Source: DATKRB01 sp036501425 (GTDB lineage: Bacteria; Actinomycetota; Acidimicrobiia; Acidimicrobiales; RAAP-2). Taken from it: a stretch of DNA of 64,000 nucleotides. The stretch lies in the NCBI GenBank assembly GCA_036501425.1, contig DASYAI010000032.1, positions 124,001-188,000 on the forward strand, read 5' to 3'. Each line of letters starts with the position of its first letter. Position 1 is the first letter of the stretch. Below the pieces are notes generated by a model. That model was given only the letters and a program-made list of their open reading frames with translations, made no database searches and was not told where the DNA came from. Below are positions 42,451 through 50,345 of this stretch, piece after piece. The position numbers were made by a program, and so were the translations under genes.

Positions 42451-43088
42451 GCGGCGGGCCGCCCCCGGTCAAGCCAGCCGACCGCAGATCTGGCATCCCG
42501 GCCGCGGTGGCGTCGCTCGAGCTCGGGGGGGTGGCGGTCGTGCCGACCGACACCGTCTACGGCCTGGCGGCCCGGGTGGACCGGCCGGCCGCCCTGCGGG
42601 CGGTGTTCGAGGTGAAGGGTCGTCCCGACGGCCTGGCGTTGCCGGTGCTGGTGGGCACGTGGCGCCAGGTGCCGGCGGTGGCCTCGGAGTGGCCCCGCTC
42701 GGCCTCGGTCCTCGCGGCCCGCTTTTGGCCGGGCCCGCTGACGGTCGTCGTCCCGGCCCGGCCCGAGGTGGGGCCGCTGCTCGGGGGCGACGGCGCGACC
42801 GTCGGCCTCCGGCGCCCGGCCAATCGCTTCGTCCGGTCCCTGTGCGCCCGTACCGGCCCGCTGGCGGTGACCAGCGCCAACCGCCACGGCCAGGCGCCGT
42901 GCACCACGGTGGACGAGGTGCTCGCCGAGCTGGGCGGCCCCGGCGCCCCCCGGGCGCTCGGCGTGGTCCTCGACGGGGGGACGTGTGACGGCACCCCGTC
43001 GACGGTGGTCGACTGCACCGGGTCGGAGATCTCCTGCATCCGCGAGGGCGCCATCCCCTGGGGGTGGGTGCAGGCGGCGCTGCGCTGA
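42447..43088 (+). CDS. tsaC: L-threonylcarbamoyladenylate synthase (Sua5/YrdC family)
   Basis: This enzyme makes threonylcarbamoyl-AMP for the t6A modification at position 37 of ANN-reading tRNAs. The 213-aa product has the YrdC-fold signature VVPTDTVYGLAARVD, the nucleotide-binding KGRPDGLALPVLV, FWPGPLTVVVPARP, LAVTSANRHGQAPCTT and STVVDCTG. It is the short YrdC-domain form without a Sua5 C-terminal domain. GTG 42447 overlaps the prmC stop. The prfA-prmC-sua5 order matches M. tuberculosis Rv1299-Rv1301. Confidence 0.92.
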   Translation: MSGGPPPVKPADRRSGIPAAVASLELGGVAVVPTDTVYGLAARVDRPAALRAVFEVKGRPDGLALPVLVGTWRQVPAVASEWPRSASVLAARFWPGPLTVVVPARPEVGPLLGGDGATVGLRRPANRFVRSLCARTGPLAVTSANRHGQAPCTTVDEVLAELGGPGAPRALGVVLDGGTCDGTPSTVVDCTGSEISCIREGAIPWGWVQAALR

Positions 43089-43125
43089 CCGCCCGGTGCG
43101 GCCCGGGCGCCGTGCCAGGGGTCGG

Positions 43126-43131
43126 TACACT
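43126..43131 (+). promoter_or_regulatory. -10 element of a leaderless promoter for rpiB
   Basis: TACACT lies 6 bases before ATG 43138, without a ribosome binding site. It would drive rpiB-glyA. Confidence 0.55.
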
Positions 43132-43137
43132 CGGCCC

Positions 43138-43602
43138 ATGCGGATCGCCGTCGGGTCGGATCACGCCGGATTCGACATGAAAGTGCAGCTGGCGGGCTTC
43201 CTGCGCGCCGCCGGGCACGACGTCACCGACGTGGGCACCCAGAGCGGCGACGTGACGGTGGACTATCCGGAATTCGGCGTGGCGGTGGGCCGCCGGGTGG
43301 CGGCCGGTCTCGACGACCTCGGGGTGTGCGCGTGCGGCTCGGGGATCGGCATCTCCATCGCCGCCAACAAGGTGCCCGGCGTGCGGGCGGCGGCGGTGCA
43401 CGACGTCACCACCGCCGCCCTGGCCCGCCGGCACAACCACGCCAACGTCATCTGCTTCGGTGGTCGCACCACCGGGACGACGACGGCGCTCGACGCCCTG
43501 ACGGCCTTTCTGGCCGCTGAGCCCGAACACGGGCGCCACGATCGGAGGGTAGCGATGCTCGACCACCTCGGGACCCTGGCGACCTCGGGGGAGGGGGGGT
43601 GA
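43138..43602 (+). CDS. rpiB: Ribose-5-phosphate isomerase B
   Basis: RpiB interconverts ribose 5-phosphate and ribulose 5-phosphate in the pentose phosphate pathway. The 154-aa product starts MRIAVGSDHAGFDMK and has the catalytic region VCACGSGIGISIAANKVPGVRAA and the HNHANVICFGGR segment. It fits the RpiB/LacAB family at the usual length. Its stop overlaps the glyA start (GTGA at 43599-43602), pairing ribose phosphate and one-carbon metabolism in one mRNA. Confidence 0.94.
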   Translation: MRIAVGSDHAGFDMKVQLAGFLRAAGHDVTDVGTQSGDVTVDYPEFGVAVGRRVAAGLDDLGVCACGSGIGISIAANKVPGVRAAAVHDVTTAALARRHNHANVICFGGRTTGTTTALDALTAFLAAEPEHGRHDRRVAMLDHLGTLATSGEGG

Positions 43603-44984
43603 CGACCGGGCTCGCCGGCGACTCGCACCCCGTGGACCGGGCCGAGCCTGGCCGCGGGGCGATGCCCTCGGACGGCTGGCTCGAGGGGGACCCCGAGGTG
43701 GCCGAGCTGTTGGAGGACGAGCTGGCCCGCCAGACGTCGACGTTGCAGCTCATCGCGTCGGAGAACTTCACGTCGCGCGCGGTGCTCGCGGCGTCGGGAT
43801 CGGTCCTCACCAACAAGTACGCCGAGGGGTACCCGGGCCGGCGCTACTACGGCGGCAACCAGGTGATCGACCGGGTCGAGGACCTGGCCCGCCGGCGCGC
43901 CACCAGCCTGTTCGGCGCCGAGCACGCCAACGTCCAGCCCCACGCCGGGGCCAACGCCAACCTCGCCGTGTACCAGGCGCTGCTCGAGCCCGGCGACACC
44001 ATCCTGGCCATGCGGCTCGACCACGGCGGTCACCTGACCCACGGGTCGCCCGCGTCGATCACCAGCCGCATCTGGCGGTTCGTCGCCTACGGGGTCTCGC
44101 CCCCGGGCAAGGGCGACGGGGAGGGGGAGGTCATCGACTTCGACCAGGTCGCCGACCTGGCCCGCACCGAGCGGCCCAAGCTGATCGTCGCCGGGTCCAC
44201 CGCCTACGCCCGGGTCATCGACCCGGCCCCGTTCCGCCAGATCGCCGACTCGGTGGGGGCCCGGTTCATGTTCGACGCCGCCCACCCGGCCGGGCTGATC
44301 GCCGGGGGCGCCCATCCGTCCCCGGTCGGCGTGGCCGACGTGGTGACCCTCACCACCCACAAGACCCTGCGCGGACCGCGCGGCGGGGCGATCCTGTGCG
44401 GCGCCGAGCTGGCGAGGAAGATCGACGGCGCGGTCTTCCCCGGCCTGCAGGGCGGTCCGCTCGAGCACGTCATCGCGGCCAAGGCGGTGGCCTTCGCCGA
44501 GGCCGCCACCCCGGCGTTCGCCCGCTACGCCGCCCGGGTGGTGGACAACGCCCGGGCTCTCGGCGCGGGCCTGGCCGCCGAGGGGTTCCGCCTGGTATCG
44601 GGGGGCACCGACAACCACATGGTCCTCGTCGACCTGCGGAGCTTCGACGCCGAGCTCACCGGCAAGGCGGCCCAGGAGGCCCTGGACCGGGCGGGGATCA
44701 CGTGCAACCGCAACACCATTCCCGACGACCCCCGCTCGCCCTTCGTGACCTCGGGGCTGCGGCTGGGCAGCGCCGCCCAGACCTCGGCCGGCATGGGCGC
44801 GGTGGAGATGTCGGCCATCGCCCGGCTGATCGGCACCACCCTGCGGCACCCTGACGACGGGGCCACCCGGGACGCGGTACGCGCCGAGGTGGCCGACCTG
44901 TGCGCGCAGTTCCCGCCCTACCCGGGTACCGGCGCCCCGGCCGGCTCGCCCGGGGCCCCGGCGGCCGCGCGCGGCCCGGGCTGA
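43599..44984 (+). CDS. glyA: Serine hydroxymethyltransferase
   Basis: GlyA converts serine to glycine and charges tetrahydrofolate with a one-carbon unit, using PLP. The 461-aa product shows QLIASENFTSRAVLAASGS, NKYAEGYPGRRYYGGNQ, the PLP lysine in TLTTHKTLRGPRGG and DNHMVLVDLRS. It has about 25 extra residues before the conserved start and a Gly/Ala/Pro-rich tail after the core. ATG 43662, close to the conserved N-terminus, is an alternative start to GTG 43599. Confidence 0.94.
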   Translation: MTTGLAGDSHPVDRAEPGRGAMPSDGWLEGDPEVAELLEDELARQTSTLQLIASENFTSRAVLAASGSVLTNKYAEGYPGRRYYGGNQVIDRVEDLARRRATSLFGAEHANVQPHAGANANLAVYQALLEPGDTILAMRLDHGGHLTHGSPASITSRIWRFVAYGVSPPGKGDGEGEVIDFDQVADLARTERPKLIVAGSTAYARVIDPAPFRQIADSVGARFMFDAAHPAGLIAGGAHPSPVGVADVVTLTTHKTLRGPRGGAILCGAELARKIDGAVFPGLQGGPLEHVIAAKAVAFAEAATPAFARYAARVVDNARALGAGLAAEGFRLVSGGTDNHMVLVDLRSFDAELTGKAAQEALDRAGITCNRNTIPDDPRSPFVTSGLRLGSAAQTSAGMGAVEMSAIARLIGTTLRHPDDGATRDAVRAEVADLCAQFPPYPGTGAPAGSPGAPAAARGPG

Positions 44985-45014
44985 AGCGGCCTGGTCGGCG
45001 CCCAGACCCAGGAC

Positions 45015-46433
45015 ATGCCGTCGCTCGGTTGGTACGCCGTGGTGCTGGTGGTGGCGGCGGTGGCGACGGCGGCGCTCACCTGGCCGGCCCGCTGGCTGTC
45101 GAGCCGGGTCGGCTACGTGGCCCTGCCCGGCGACCGCATGGTGCACGACAAGGCCACCCCGTACGGCGGCGGCGCGGCGATGCTGGTCGGGTTTCTCGTC
45201 GCCATGATCGTCGCCGCCCTCGTCCCCGGGCTCCACGTGGTGTTCGCCAGCTCGTCGGAGCCCCTCGGGGTGGTGCTCGCCGGCACGGCGATCTTCGCCG
45301 TGGGGCTGATCGACGACGTGCGCGACATGTCCGCTCCGGCCAAGATGGCCGGGCAGGTCCTCGCAGCCAGCATCTTGTACTTCCTCGGGGTCACGATGTA
45401 CCAGTTCAAGGTGCCATTCGGCACCGTGCTGCACACCCAGTTCATCGTGCTCAGCCCGGGGCTCACCCCGCTCATCACCGCCCTGTGGGTGATCGCCCTC
45501 ACCAACGCGGTCAACCTGATCGACGGCCTCGACGGCCTGGCCGCCGGGGTGGTGGCCATCGGCGGGGGCGCGCTGGCGGTCTACGGCCTGCGGCTCATGC
45601 AGCTCGGGCTGCTCCAGACCGACAACGTCGGCCCCCTCTGCGCGGTGATCGCCTGCGGGATCTGCCTGGGGTTCCTGCCGTTCAACTTCTCTCCCGCCCG
45701 GATCTTCATGGGCGATGCCGGCGCCCTGCTGCTCGGGCTGCTGATGTCCGCCGCCACCATGGTCATCGGCGGCCGCACCGCGCCGACCAGCGGCGTGACC
45801 TACTTCTTCTTCGCCCCGCTGTTCATCCCGGTGCTGATCCTGGGCGTGCCGCTGCTCGACATGGGGTTCGCTTTCGTGCGGCGCACCGCCCGGGGGACCG
45901 GCTTCCACACCCCGGACAAGGACCACATCCACCACCGCCTGATGCGGCTCGGCCACGGCCACCGTCGCAGCGTCCTGATCCTGTGGGCCTGGACGGCCCT
46001 GCTGTCGGGCTTCGTCCTGTTTCCCCTCTTCATCCACCAGGTCAACGCCGTGATCCCCTTCGGCGCCGCGGCGCTCGGGGTCGGCCTGTTCACGCTGTTC
46101 CATCCGGGGCTGCGCCGGGGCGCGCTCGACGCCGACGAGCCCGCCGGCGCATCGTCGCGCCCCGCCGGGCGTGCGGGTCCCGACGGCCCCGTGTCCCCGG
46201 TGCCCAACGGGCGCTCGCAGCCCAAGATCGCCGGTTCGCGTCGGGCGGCGGTCGCCCCGCCGTCCGGGGTCGCCCCGCCCCCGCTGCCCCTGGCCAGAGC
46301 GACGCACGCCCACCACGACGGCCCCCGGGAGCCCGGGAGCGAGGCCCGGGGCAACGGCGCGCCCGAACAGGCCCGCCGCCGCCATGGACTGCGGCTCGGC
46401 CCCGATGGCCGCCCACCACCCCCCGACCGGTGA
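45015..46433 (+). CDS. wecA: WecA/TagO-like undecaprenyl-phosphate sugar-1-phosphate transferase
   Basis: This enzyme moves a sugar phosphate, probably GlcNAc-1-P, from a UDP-sugar to the lipid carrier for cell wall polymer synthesis. The 472-aa protein has about ten membrane segments, the acidic motif VGLIDDVRDMSAPAK, NAVNLIDGLDGLAAG, FMGDAGALLLG and the HIHHRL substrate motif. Residues from about 375 onward form a cytoplasmic Pro/Ala/Arg-rich tail not found in the family core. Its position directly before the atp operon matches M. tuberculosis Rv1302. A 44-bp duplication crosses its stop codon. Confidence 0.9.
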   Translation: MPSLGWYAVVLVVAAVATAALTWPARWLSSRVGYVALPGDRMVHDKATPYGGGAAMLVGFLVAMIVAALVPGLHVVFASSSEPLGVVLAGTAIFAVGLIDDVRDMSAPAKMAGQVLAASILYFLGVTMYQFKVPFGTVLHTQFIVLSPGLTPLITALWVIALTNAVNLIDGLDGLAAGVVAIGGGALAVYGLRLMQLGLLQTDNVGPLCAVIACGICLGFLPFNFSPARIFMGDAGALLLGLLMSAATMVIGGRTAPTSGVTYFFFAPLFIPVLILGVPLLDMGFAFVRRTARGTGFHTPDKDHIHHRLMRLGHGHRRSVLILWAWTALLSGFVLFPLFIHQVNAVIPFGAAALGVGLFTLFHPGLRRGALDADEPAGASSRPAGRAGPDGPVSPVPNGRSQPKIAGSRRAAVAPPSGVAPPPLPLARATHAHHDGPREPGSEARGNGAPEQARRRHGLRLGPDGRPPPPDR

Positions 46434-46480
46434 GCCGGCTCGGCCCCGGTGGCCGCCCACCATCCCCCGACCGGTGAGCC
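46393..46480 (+). repeat. 44-bp tandem duplication across the wecA stop codon
   Basis: Bases 46393-46436 and 46437-46480 are the same apart from about two changes (GATGG to GGTGG, CAC to CAT). The first copy contains the last codons and the TGA (46431-46433) of wecA. Confidence 0.75.
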
Positions 46481-46536
46481 GGCGACGGCCCGGCGACGCC
46501 CGGCGCGACGGCGCCCCTGAGAGGGTGCGTTCCGTT

Positions 46537-46717
46537 TTGCCTGGGACCCGACCAGGTGCGATGATTGCCGCCGTGTTAATTCCCCCCTTCGCCGGGAACG
46601 GGCGCCCGAACGGGTCCCCTGTCGGCGAAGTCGGCGCGACAGCCAGCGCGTGAGCTCCGGAACTCGGATCGATGCACCCCCTCCACACCCCTGCTGACGC
46701 GGCACGGGCAGGCATCG
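46537..46717 (+). promoter_or_regulatory. Putative promoter and structured leader of the atp operon
   Basis: TTGCCT (46537-46542) and GATGAT (46560-46565) are 17 bases apart. The leader after it holds an 8-bp inverted repeat, CTTCGCCG (46587-46594) with CGGCGAAG (46623-46630), around a palindrome GGGCGCCC. A further CCTGG/CCAGG repeat overlaps the promoter spacer. No gene is seen between wecA and 46718. Confidence 0.45.
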
Positions 46718-46963
46718 ATGACCCCCGATCCCGACGACCCGGCTGCGGAGCCGGCGGGGAGCGGACCGTCTCGGCAGCCCGGGCTGGGCGACTTCTTCTG
46801 GATGGGCACGGCCTGCGCGGTCAGCGTCGTGGGCGCCGGTGCGCTCGGCTACGGGCTCGACTCGTGGCTCGGCACGACGCCGTGGCTCTCGTTCGCCGGC
46901 CTGGCCTTCGGCATCGTGTCGGCCGTGCTGCTGGTGGTGGCACAGCTCCGCAAGTTCTCCTGA
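46718..46963 (+). CDS. AtpZ/AtpI-like small membrane protein
   Basis: The 81-aa product has an acidic/Pro-rich start and two hydrophobic hairpin segments (about 30-50 and 56-76) with GYGLDSWLGTTPWLSFAGLAFG, the pattern of AtpZ-type proteins found first in atp operons. These are thought to assist c-ring or Mg transport functions. Homology is short, so the call rests on position and topology. It occupies the place of Rv1303 in M. tuberculosis together with the next gene. Confidence 0.72.
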   Translation: MTPDPDDPAAEPAGSGPSRQPGLGDFFWMGTACAVSVVGAGALGYGLDSWLGTTPWLSFAGLAFGIVSAVLLVVAQLRKFS

Positions 46964-47057
46964 GCGGGCCGCGCCTCGCGGGGGCGCTCGGGACCCGGCC
47001 GGTCGTCGCAATCGGTGGCCGCTTCCCGAAGGCCCCGGGAACCGGGGGTTAGTGCCG

Positions 47058-47522
47058 ATGTTCGACCGGTTCTCCCTGCCCGACCTCGCCCGAGTGTCGA
47101 GACGCACCGTCATGGGTGCCGTCATCCTCGGCGTCGTCGGGCTCGTCGCCACCCTGCTCCTCAGCGCGCCGCTGGTCGGCCTGGGCCTGTGCATCGGGTT
47201 GGCGCTGGGCATCTTGAACTTCCGGCTCGTGCAGCGCGCCGTGGCGCGCACCGGCGCCAAGGCGCTGCGCAGCGCCCGCCGACCGCTCGCCCTCAACACC
47301 CTCGGCCGGCTGGCGTTCGTGTCGGTCGTCGCCATCGGGCTCCTGTTCGTGTCCTTCGACCTCGGTCTGGGCGTGATGGCCGGCCTGGCGGCGTTCGAGT
47401 TCCTCCTCCTGTTGAACGTGGCCCGCTCGATGATGCAGATGGGCGGCAGCCTGCTGGCGCTGCCGGGCAACGTGCTCGATGCCGACGCCCGGGCCCTCGA
47501 CGATCCCGACGAGACGGCCTGA
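47058..47522 (+). CDS. atpI: ATP synthase subunit I-like protein
   Basis: The 154-aa product has four predicted membrane segments (about 17-40, 42-60, 82-100, 103-122) in the AtpI/ATP-synt_I pattern, lying directly before atpB. AtpI helps assemble the c-ring. ATG 47058 is chosen with GGGGG 9 bases before it. GTG 47052 is also in frame. The longer frame upstream overlaps the previous gene and is a shadow. Confidence 0.75.
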   Translation: MFDRFSLPDLARVSRRTVMGAVILGVVGLVATLLLSAPLVGLGLCIGLALGILNFRLVQRAVARTGAKALRSARRPLALNTLGRLAFVSVVAIGLLFVSFDLGLGVMAGLAAFEFLLLLNVARSMMQMGGSLLALPGNVLDADARALDDPDETA

Positions 47523-47532
47523 CCGGCGCGCC

Positions 47533-48411
47533 GTGCCCCCCGTCCTCTCCTCCCCGCTGCTGGCCACCACGATCTCGGTGGGCGAGCACGTCCAGAAGAA
47601 GCTGTTCGGCCTGACCGTGGACGTCGACACCATCTGGGCGACCGGCGCCGCGCTCGTCGTGGTCATCGTGCTGGCCTTCGTGCTGCGGCGCCAGGTCACG
47701 AGCGGGGTGCCCGGCCGCCTGCAGGCGGCGTGGGAGATGATGGTCGAGGCGGTGACCCGCCAGGTGGAGGGGTCGATCGGGCCCCGCGGCGCCTCGGTCA
47801 TCCCGCTGGCCACGACCCTGTTCGTGTTCATCCTGATCTGCAACATCTTCGCCGTGGTGGGCGTGGGAGCCCGCTACGAGTGGCTCGCCGCGCCGAACGC
47901 CGACATCAACCTGCCGGCGGCGATGGCGATCTTCGTCATCCTGCTCGTCCACGTCTCCTCGCTGCGGGCCCGAGGACCGATCGGCTACGTGAAGCACTAC
48001 CTCACCCAGCCCTTCCCGATCTTCCTGCTGCCGTTCAACCTGTTCATCAACCTGGTCGAGGAGATCTCCAAGCCGATCACCCTGGCCCTCCGGCTCTTCG
48101 GCAACATCCTGTCGGGCACCCTGATGCTGTCCCTGATCGCCTACCTCGGGGTGTGGAAGCTCGGATCGGCGCCCATCGGCGACGTGCTGGTGTTCCCGGT
48201 ATCGATCCTGTGGAAGTCGTTCGACCTCGCCATCGGCGCCATCCAGGCGTTCATCTTCGCCCTGCTCACCATCTTGTACTTCGACGTGGCCATGAGCACC
48301 GAGCACGGTGACGTGCCGGTGACCCCCGCCGGACCCGACCACTCCGCCGACGAGCGCACCCCGGCGGACCGCATCGGGCCGTTGGCGGTCCCCGTCGGCT
48401 CGACCGACTAG
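47533..48411 (+). CDS. atpB: ATP synthase F0 subunit a
   Basis: Subunit a forms the two proton half-channels next to the c-ring. The 292-aa product has five to six membrane helices and the essential arginine in ITLALRLFGNILSG, with LPFNLFINLVEEISKP before it and IQAFIFALLTILYF after it. GTG 47533 lies 10 bases after atpI. The C-terminal 40 residues are a hydrophilic tail not seen in most AtpB proteins. Confidence 0.94.
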   Translation: MPPVLSSPLLATTISVGEHVQKKLFGLTVDVDTIWATGAALVVVIVLAFVLRRQVTSGVPGRLQAAWEMMVEAVTRQVEGSIGPRGASVIPLATTLFVFILICNIFAVVGVGARYEWLAAPNADINLPAAMAIFVILLVHVSSLRARGPIGYVKHYLTQPFPIFLLPFNLFINLVEEISKPITLALRLFGNILSGTLMLSLIAYLGVWKLGSAPIGDVLVFPVSILWKSFDLAIGAIQAFIFALLTILYFDVAMSTEHGDVPVTPAGPDHSADERTPADRIGPLAVPVGSTD

Positions 48412-48441
48412 CCAGTTCCCCTACCAAAGGAGAAGTACCAA

Positions 48442-48702
48442 ATGGCAGACACGACGCAGCAGGCCATCCAGCTGGCCGGCGCCATGGTCGGCGGCGGCCT
48501 CGCCCTGGGTGGCGGTGCGGTGGGCGCGGCGATCGGCGACGGCCTCGCCGGTAGCCAGACCATCGCCGGGGTGGCGCGTCAGCCCGAGGCGCAGGGGCGG
48601 CTGTTCACCATCATGTTCCTGACCGTCGGTCTGGTGGAGGCCATGTACTTCATCAACCTGGCCTTCACCGCACTGTTCATCTTCTCCCTCTACAAGAAGT
48701 AG
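48442..48702 (+). CDS. atpE: ATP synthase F0 subunit c
   Basis: Subunit c forms the proton-driven rotor ring. The 86-aa hairpin has Gly-rich first helix (VGGGLALGGGAVGAAIGDG), the polar loop ARQPEAQG and the proton carrier Glu66 in GLVEAMYFINLAF. The second helix is close to the mycobacterial sequence that binds diarylquinolines. No Na+ ligand signature is seen, so it is proton-coupled. A strong ribosome binding site (AAAGGAG) precedes ATG 48442. Confidence 0.97.
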   Translation: MADTTQQAIQLAGAMVGGGLALGGGAVGAAIGDGLAGSQTIAGVARQPEAQGRLFTIMFLTVGLVEAMYFINLAFTALFIFSLYKK

Positions 48703-48827
48703 CCGAGCACAAAAGGAGCCGGGGCCGGCGGCAGCCGAGGCCAGACGCAGGCCGCCACGACCAGTAGTTCCCGAGCAGCAGGTCAGCAGCAGGTGAGTAC
48801 CCGACCGATCCCACGAGGCTGAGCATC

Positions 48828-49379
48828 ATGCAGAGCGCCACGAGCAACTTCTTGATCCCCAACGCGACGTTCATCGTCGAGCTGGTGGCGTTCCTGGTCG
48901 TGCTGGCCGTCGTCGGCAAGTACGTGCTGCCCTTCCTCAACCGGGTGCTGGTCGAGCGGGCCGAACGGATCCGGACGGAGCTCGAGGCGGCGAACGCGGC
49001 GCGCGCCGAGGCCCAGGCAGCGGACGAGGAGCGCCGGGCGGCGCTGGAAGAGGCCCGCCAGCAGGCCCGCGAGATCGTGGGACAGGCCAACCGCATCGCC
49101 GAGCAGGTCCAGAACGATGCCCGCGAGCGGGCCCAGGCCGAGCACGACCGGGTGGTGGCGGCGGCCGAGTCCGAGGTGGCCCTCGCCCGCCGCCGCGCCG
49201 TCGACGAGGCGGCGGAGCGCATCGGGGACCTGGTGCTCGACGTGGTGGAGCGGGTGATCGGCCGCGAGGTCGACGCGCAGGCCCACCGCGACCTCATCGA
49301 CGAGGCGGTGGCCGCGCTGACCGCGGACGGCGCCGCCAGCGGGGCGGCCGTGGGCCGGGCCACCGGACAGGCCTCGTGA
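48828..49379 (+). CDS. atpF: ATP synthase F0 subunit b
   Basis: Subunit b is the peripheral stalk. The 183-aa product has one N-terminal membrane helix (about 14-34) and a long charged coiled coil rich in Ala, Glu and Arg (about 45-160). It is a normal-length b subunit, not the b-delta fusion found in mycobacteria. ATG 48828 follows a gap of 125 bases after atpE that holds no clear gene. Its stop overlaps the atpH start (GTGA at 49376-49379). Confidence 0.93.
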   Translation: MQSATSNFLIPNATFIVELVAFLVVLAVVGKYVLPFLNRVLVERAERIRTELEAANAARAEAQAADEERRAALEEARQQAREIVGQANRIAEQVQNDARERAQAEHDRVVAAAESEVALARRRAVDEAAERIGDLVLDVVERVIGREVDAQAHRDLIDEAVAALTADGAASGAAVGRATGQAS

Positions 49380-50344
49380 ACCCGAGGCTCGAGGGCTACA
49401 CGGCGGCGGTGCTCGAGGCGCCCGGGGCCGACGCGGCGGCGCTGGCCGACGACCTGGCGGCGGTCGAGCGGGCGGTGCTCTCCAACGGCGCCCTCCGCTC
49501 CGCCCTCACCGACACCGCGGTGCCGGGGGCCGGGCGGCGGGCGGTGATCGAGGATCTCCTGGCCGACCGGGTGGCGCCCGATGCCCGCCGGATCGTCGGG
49601 TTCGCCGCCGAGGCGGTGCCCGCCCCCGAGGTCCCCTCGGCCATCGGGTGGACGGCCCAGCGGGCCCGGCTGGTCGCCGAATCCCGGGGCTCGGGCGAGA
49701 GCCCGCTCGGGCACAGCCAGGCCCGTGAGCGGGTGGGGGGCTTCGCGGCGGCGCAGTTCGAGGGGCTCGACGTGCGGGCGCTGGAGGAGGTCGAGGACGA
49801 GCTGTTCCGCTTCGCCCGGGTGGTCGAGTCGACGCCGGAGCTTCGGGCGGTGCTCACCGACCCCGAGCTGCCGGCGGCGGCCCGGCGGGGCGTGGTCCGC
49901 TCCCTGCTGAGCGGGCGGGCGCTCGAGGCGACGGTCCGGCTGGTCGAGTTCACGGTGGTCGGCGGCCGGGCCCGCGACCTGGTGGGCACCCTCGACTGGC
50001 TGGTCGAGCGGACCGCCCAGGCGAGAGGGTGGCGGGTGGCCCGGGTGCGGTCGGCCGGCGACGTGGACGGCGAGGAGCGCGAGCAGCTGGTGTCCTCGCT
50101 CAGCCGGCTGGCGGGCCAGCCGGTCGAGCTGCAGGTCACCCAGGACCCCGCCCTGCTCGCCGGCGTGCTGCTCGAGATCGGCGACCTGCAGGTCGACGCC
50201 ACGGCGATCGGCCGCCTGCGGGCGCTGCGCGAGCACCTGTCGCCGGCCAACTGGCACCGTCCGGCGAGCGGCGCCACCGAAGGGGACGCACCACGGCAGG
50301 GCGCGGGCCGAGGGCCCGGCCACCAGAGCGAGGGAGCAGGCTGA
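49376..50344 (+). CDS. atpH: ATP synthase F1 subunit delta with duplicated N-terminal domain
   Basis: Subunit delta joins the peripheral stalk to the alpha3beta3 head. At 322 aa the protein is far longer than the usual 170-190. Residues about 24-98 and about 135-215 are two copies of the helical OSCP/delta N-terminal domain: NGALRSALTDTAVPGAGRR at 38 aligns with TPELRAVLTDPELPAAARR at 154. The normal C-terminal domain follows (about 220-288, ending TAIGRLRALREHL). A Gly/Ser-rich tail completes it. GTG 49376 is coupled to atpF. The duplication appears to be in frame and intact. Confidence 0.9.
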   Translation: MNPRLEGYTAAVLEAPGADAAALADDLAAVERAVLSNGALRSALTDTAVPGAGRRAVIEDLLADRVAPDARRIVGFAAEAVPAPEVPSAIGWTAQRARLVAESRGSGESPLGHSQARERVGGFAAAQFEGLDVRALEEVEDELFRFARVVESTPELRAVLTDPELPAAARRGVVRSLLSGRALEATVRLVEFTVVGGRARDLVGTLDWLVERTAQARGWRVARVRSAGDVDGEEREQLVSSLSRLAGQPVELQVTQDPALLAGVLLEIGDLQVDATAIGRLRALREHLSPANWHRPASGATEGDAPRQGAGRGPGHQSEGAG

Positions 50345-50345
50345 C

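Noticed and set aside
43263..46715. Minus-strand open frame of 1150 codons over rpiB, glyA and wecA
   Set aside because: The same kind of shadow caused by high GC. The plus-strand genes are unambiguous.
48828..50344. b-delta fusion as in mycobacteria
   Set aside because: atpF ends with its own stop at 49379 and atpH starts at 49376 in another frame, so they are separate proteins.
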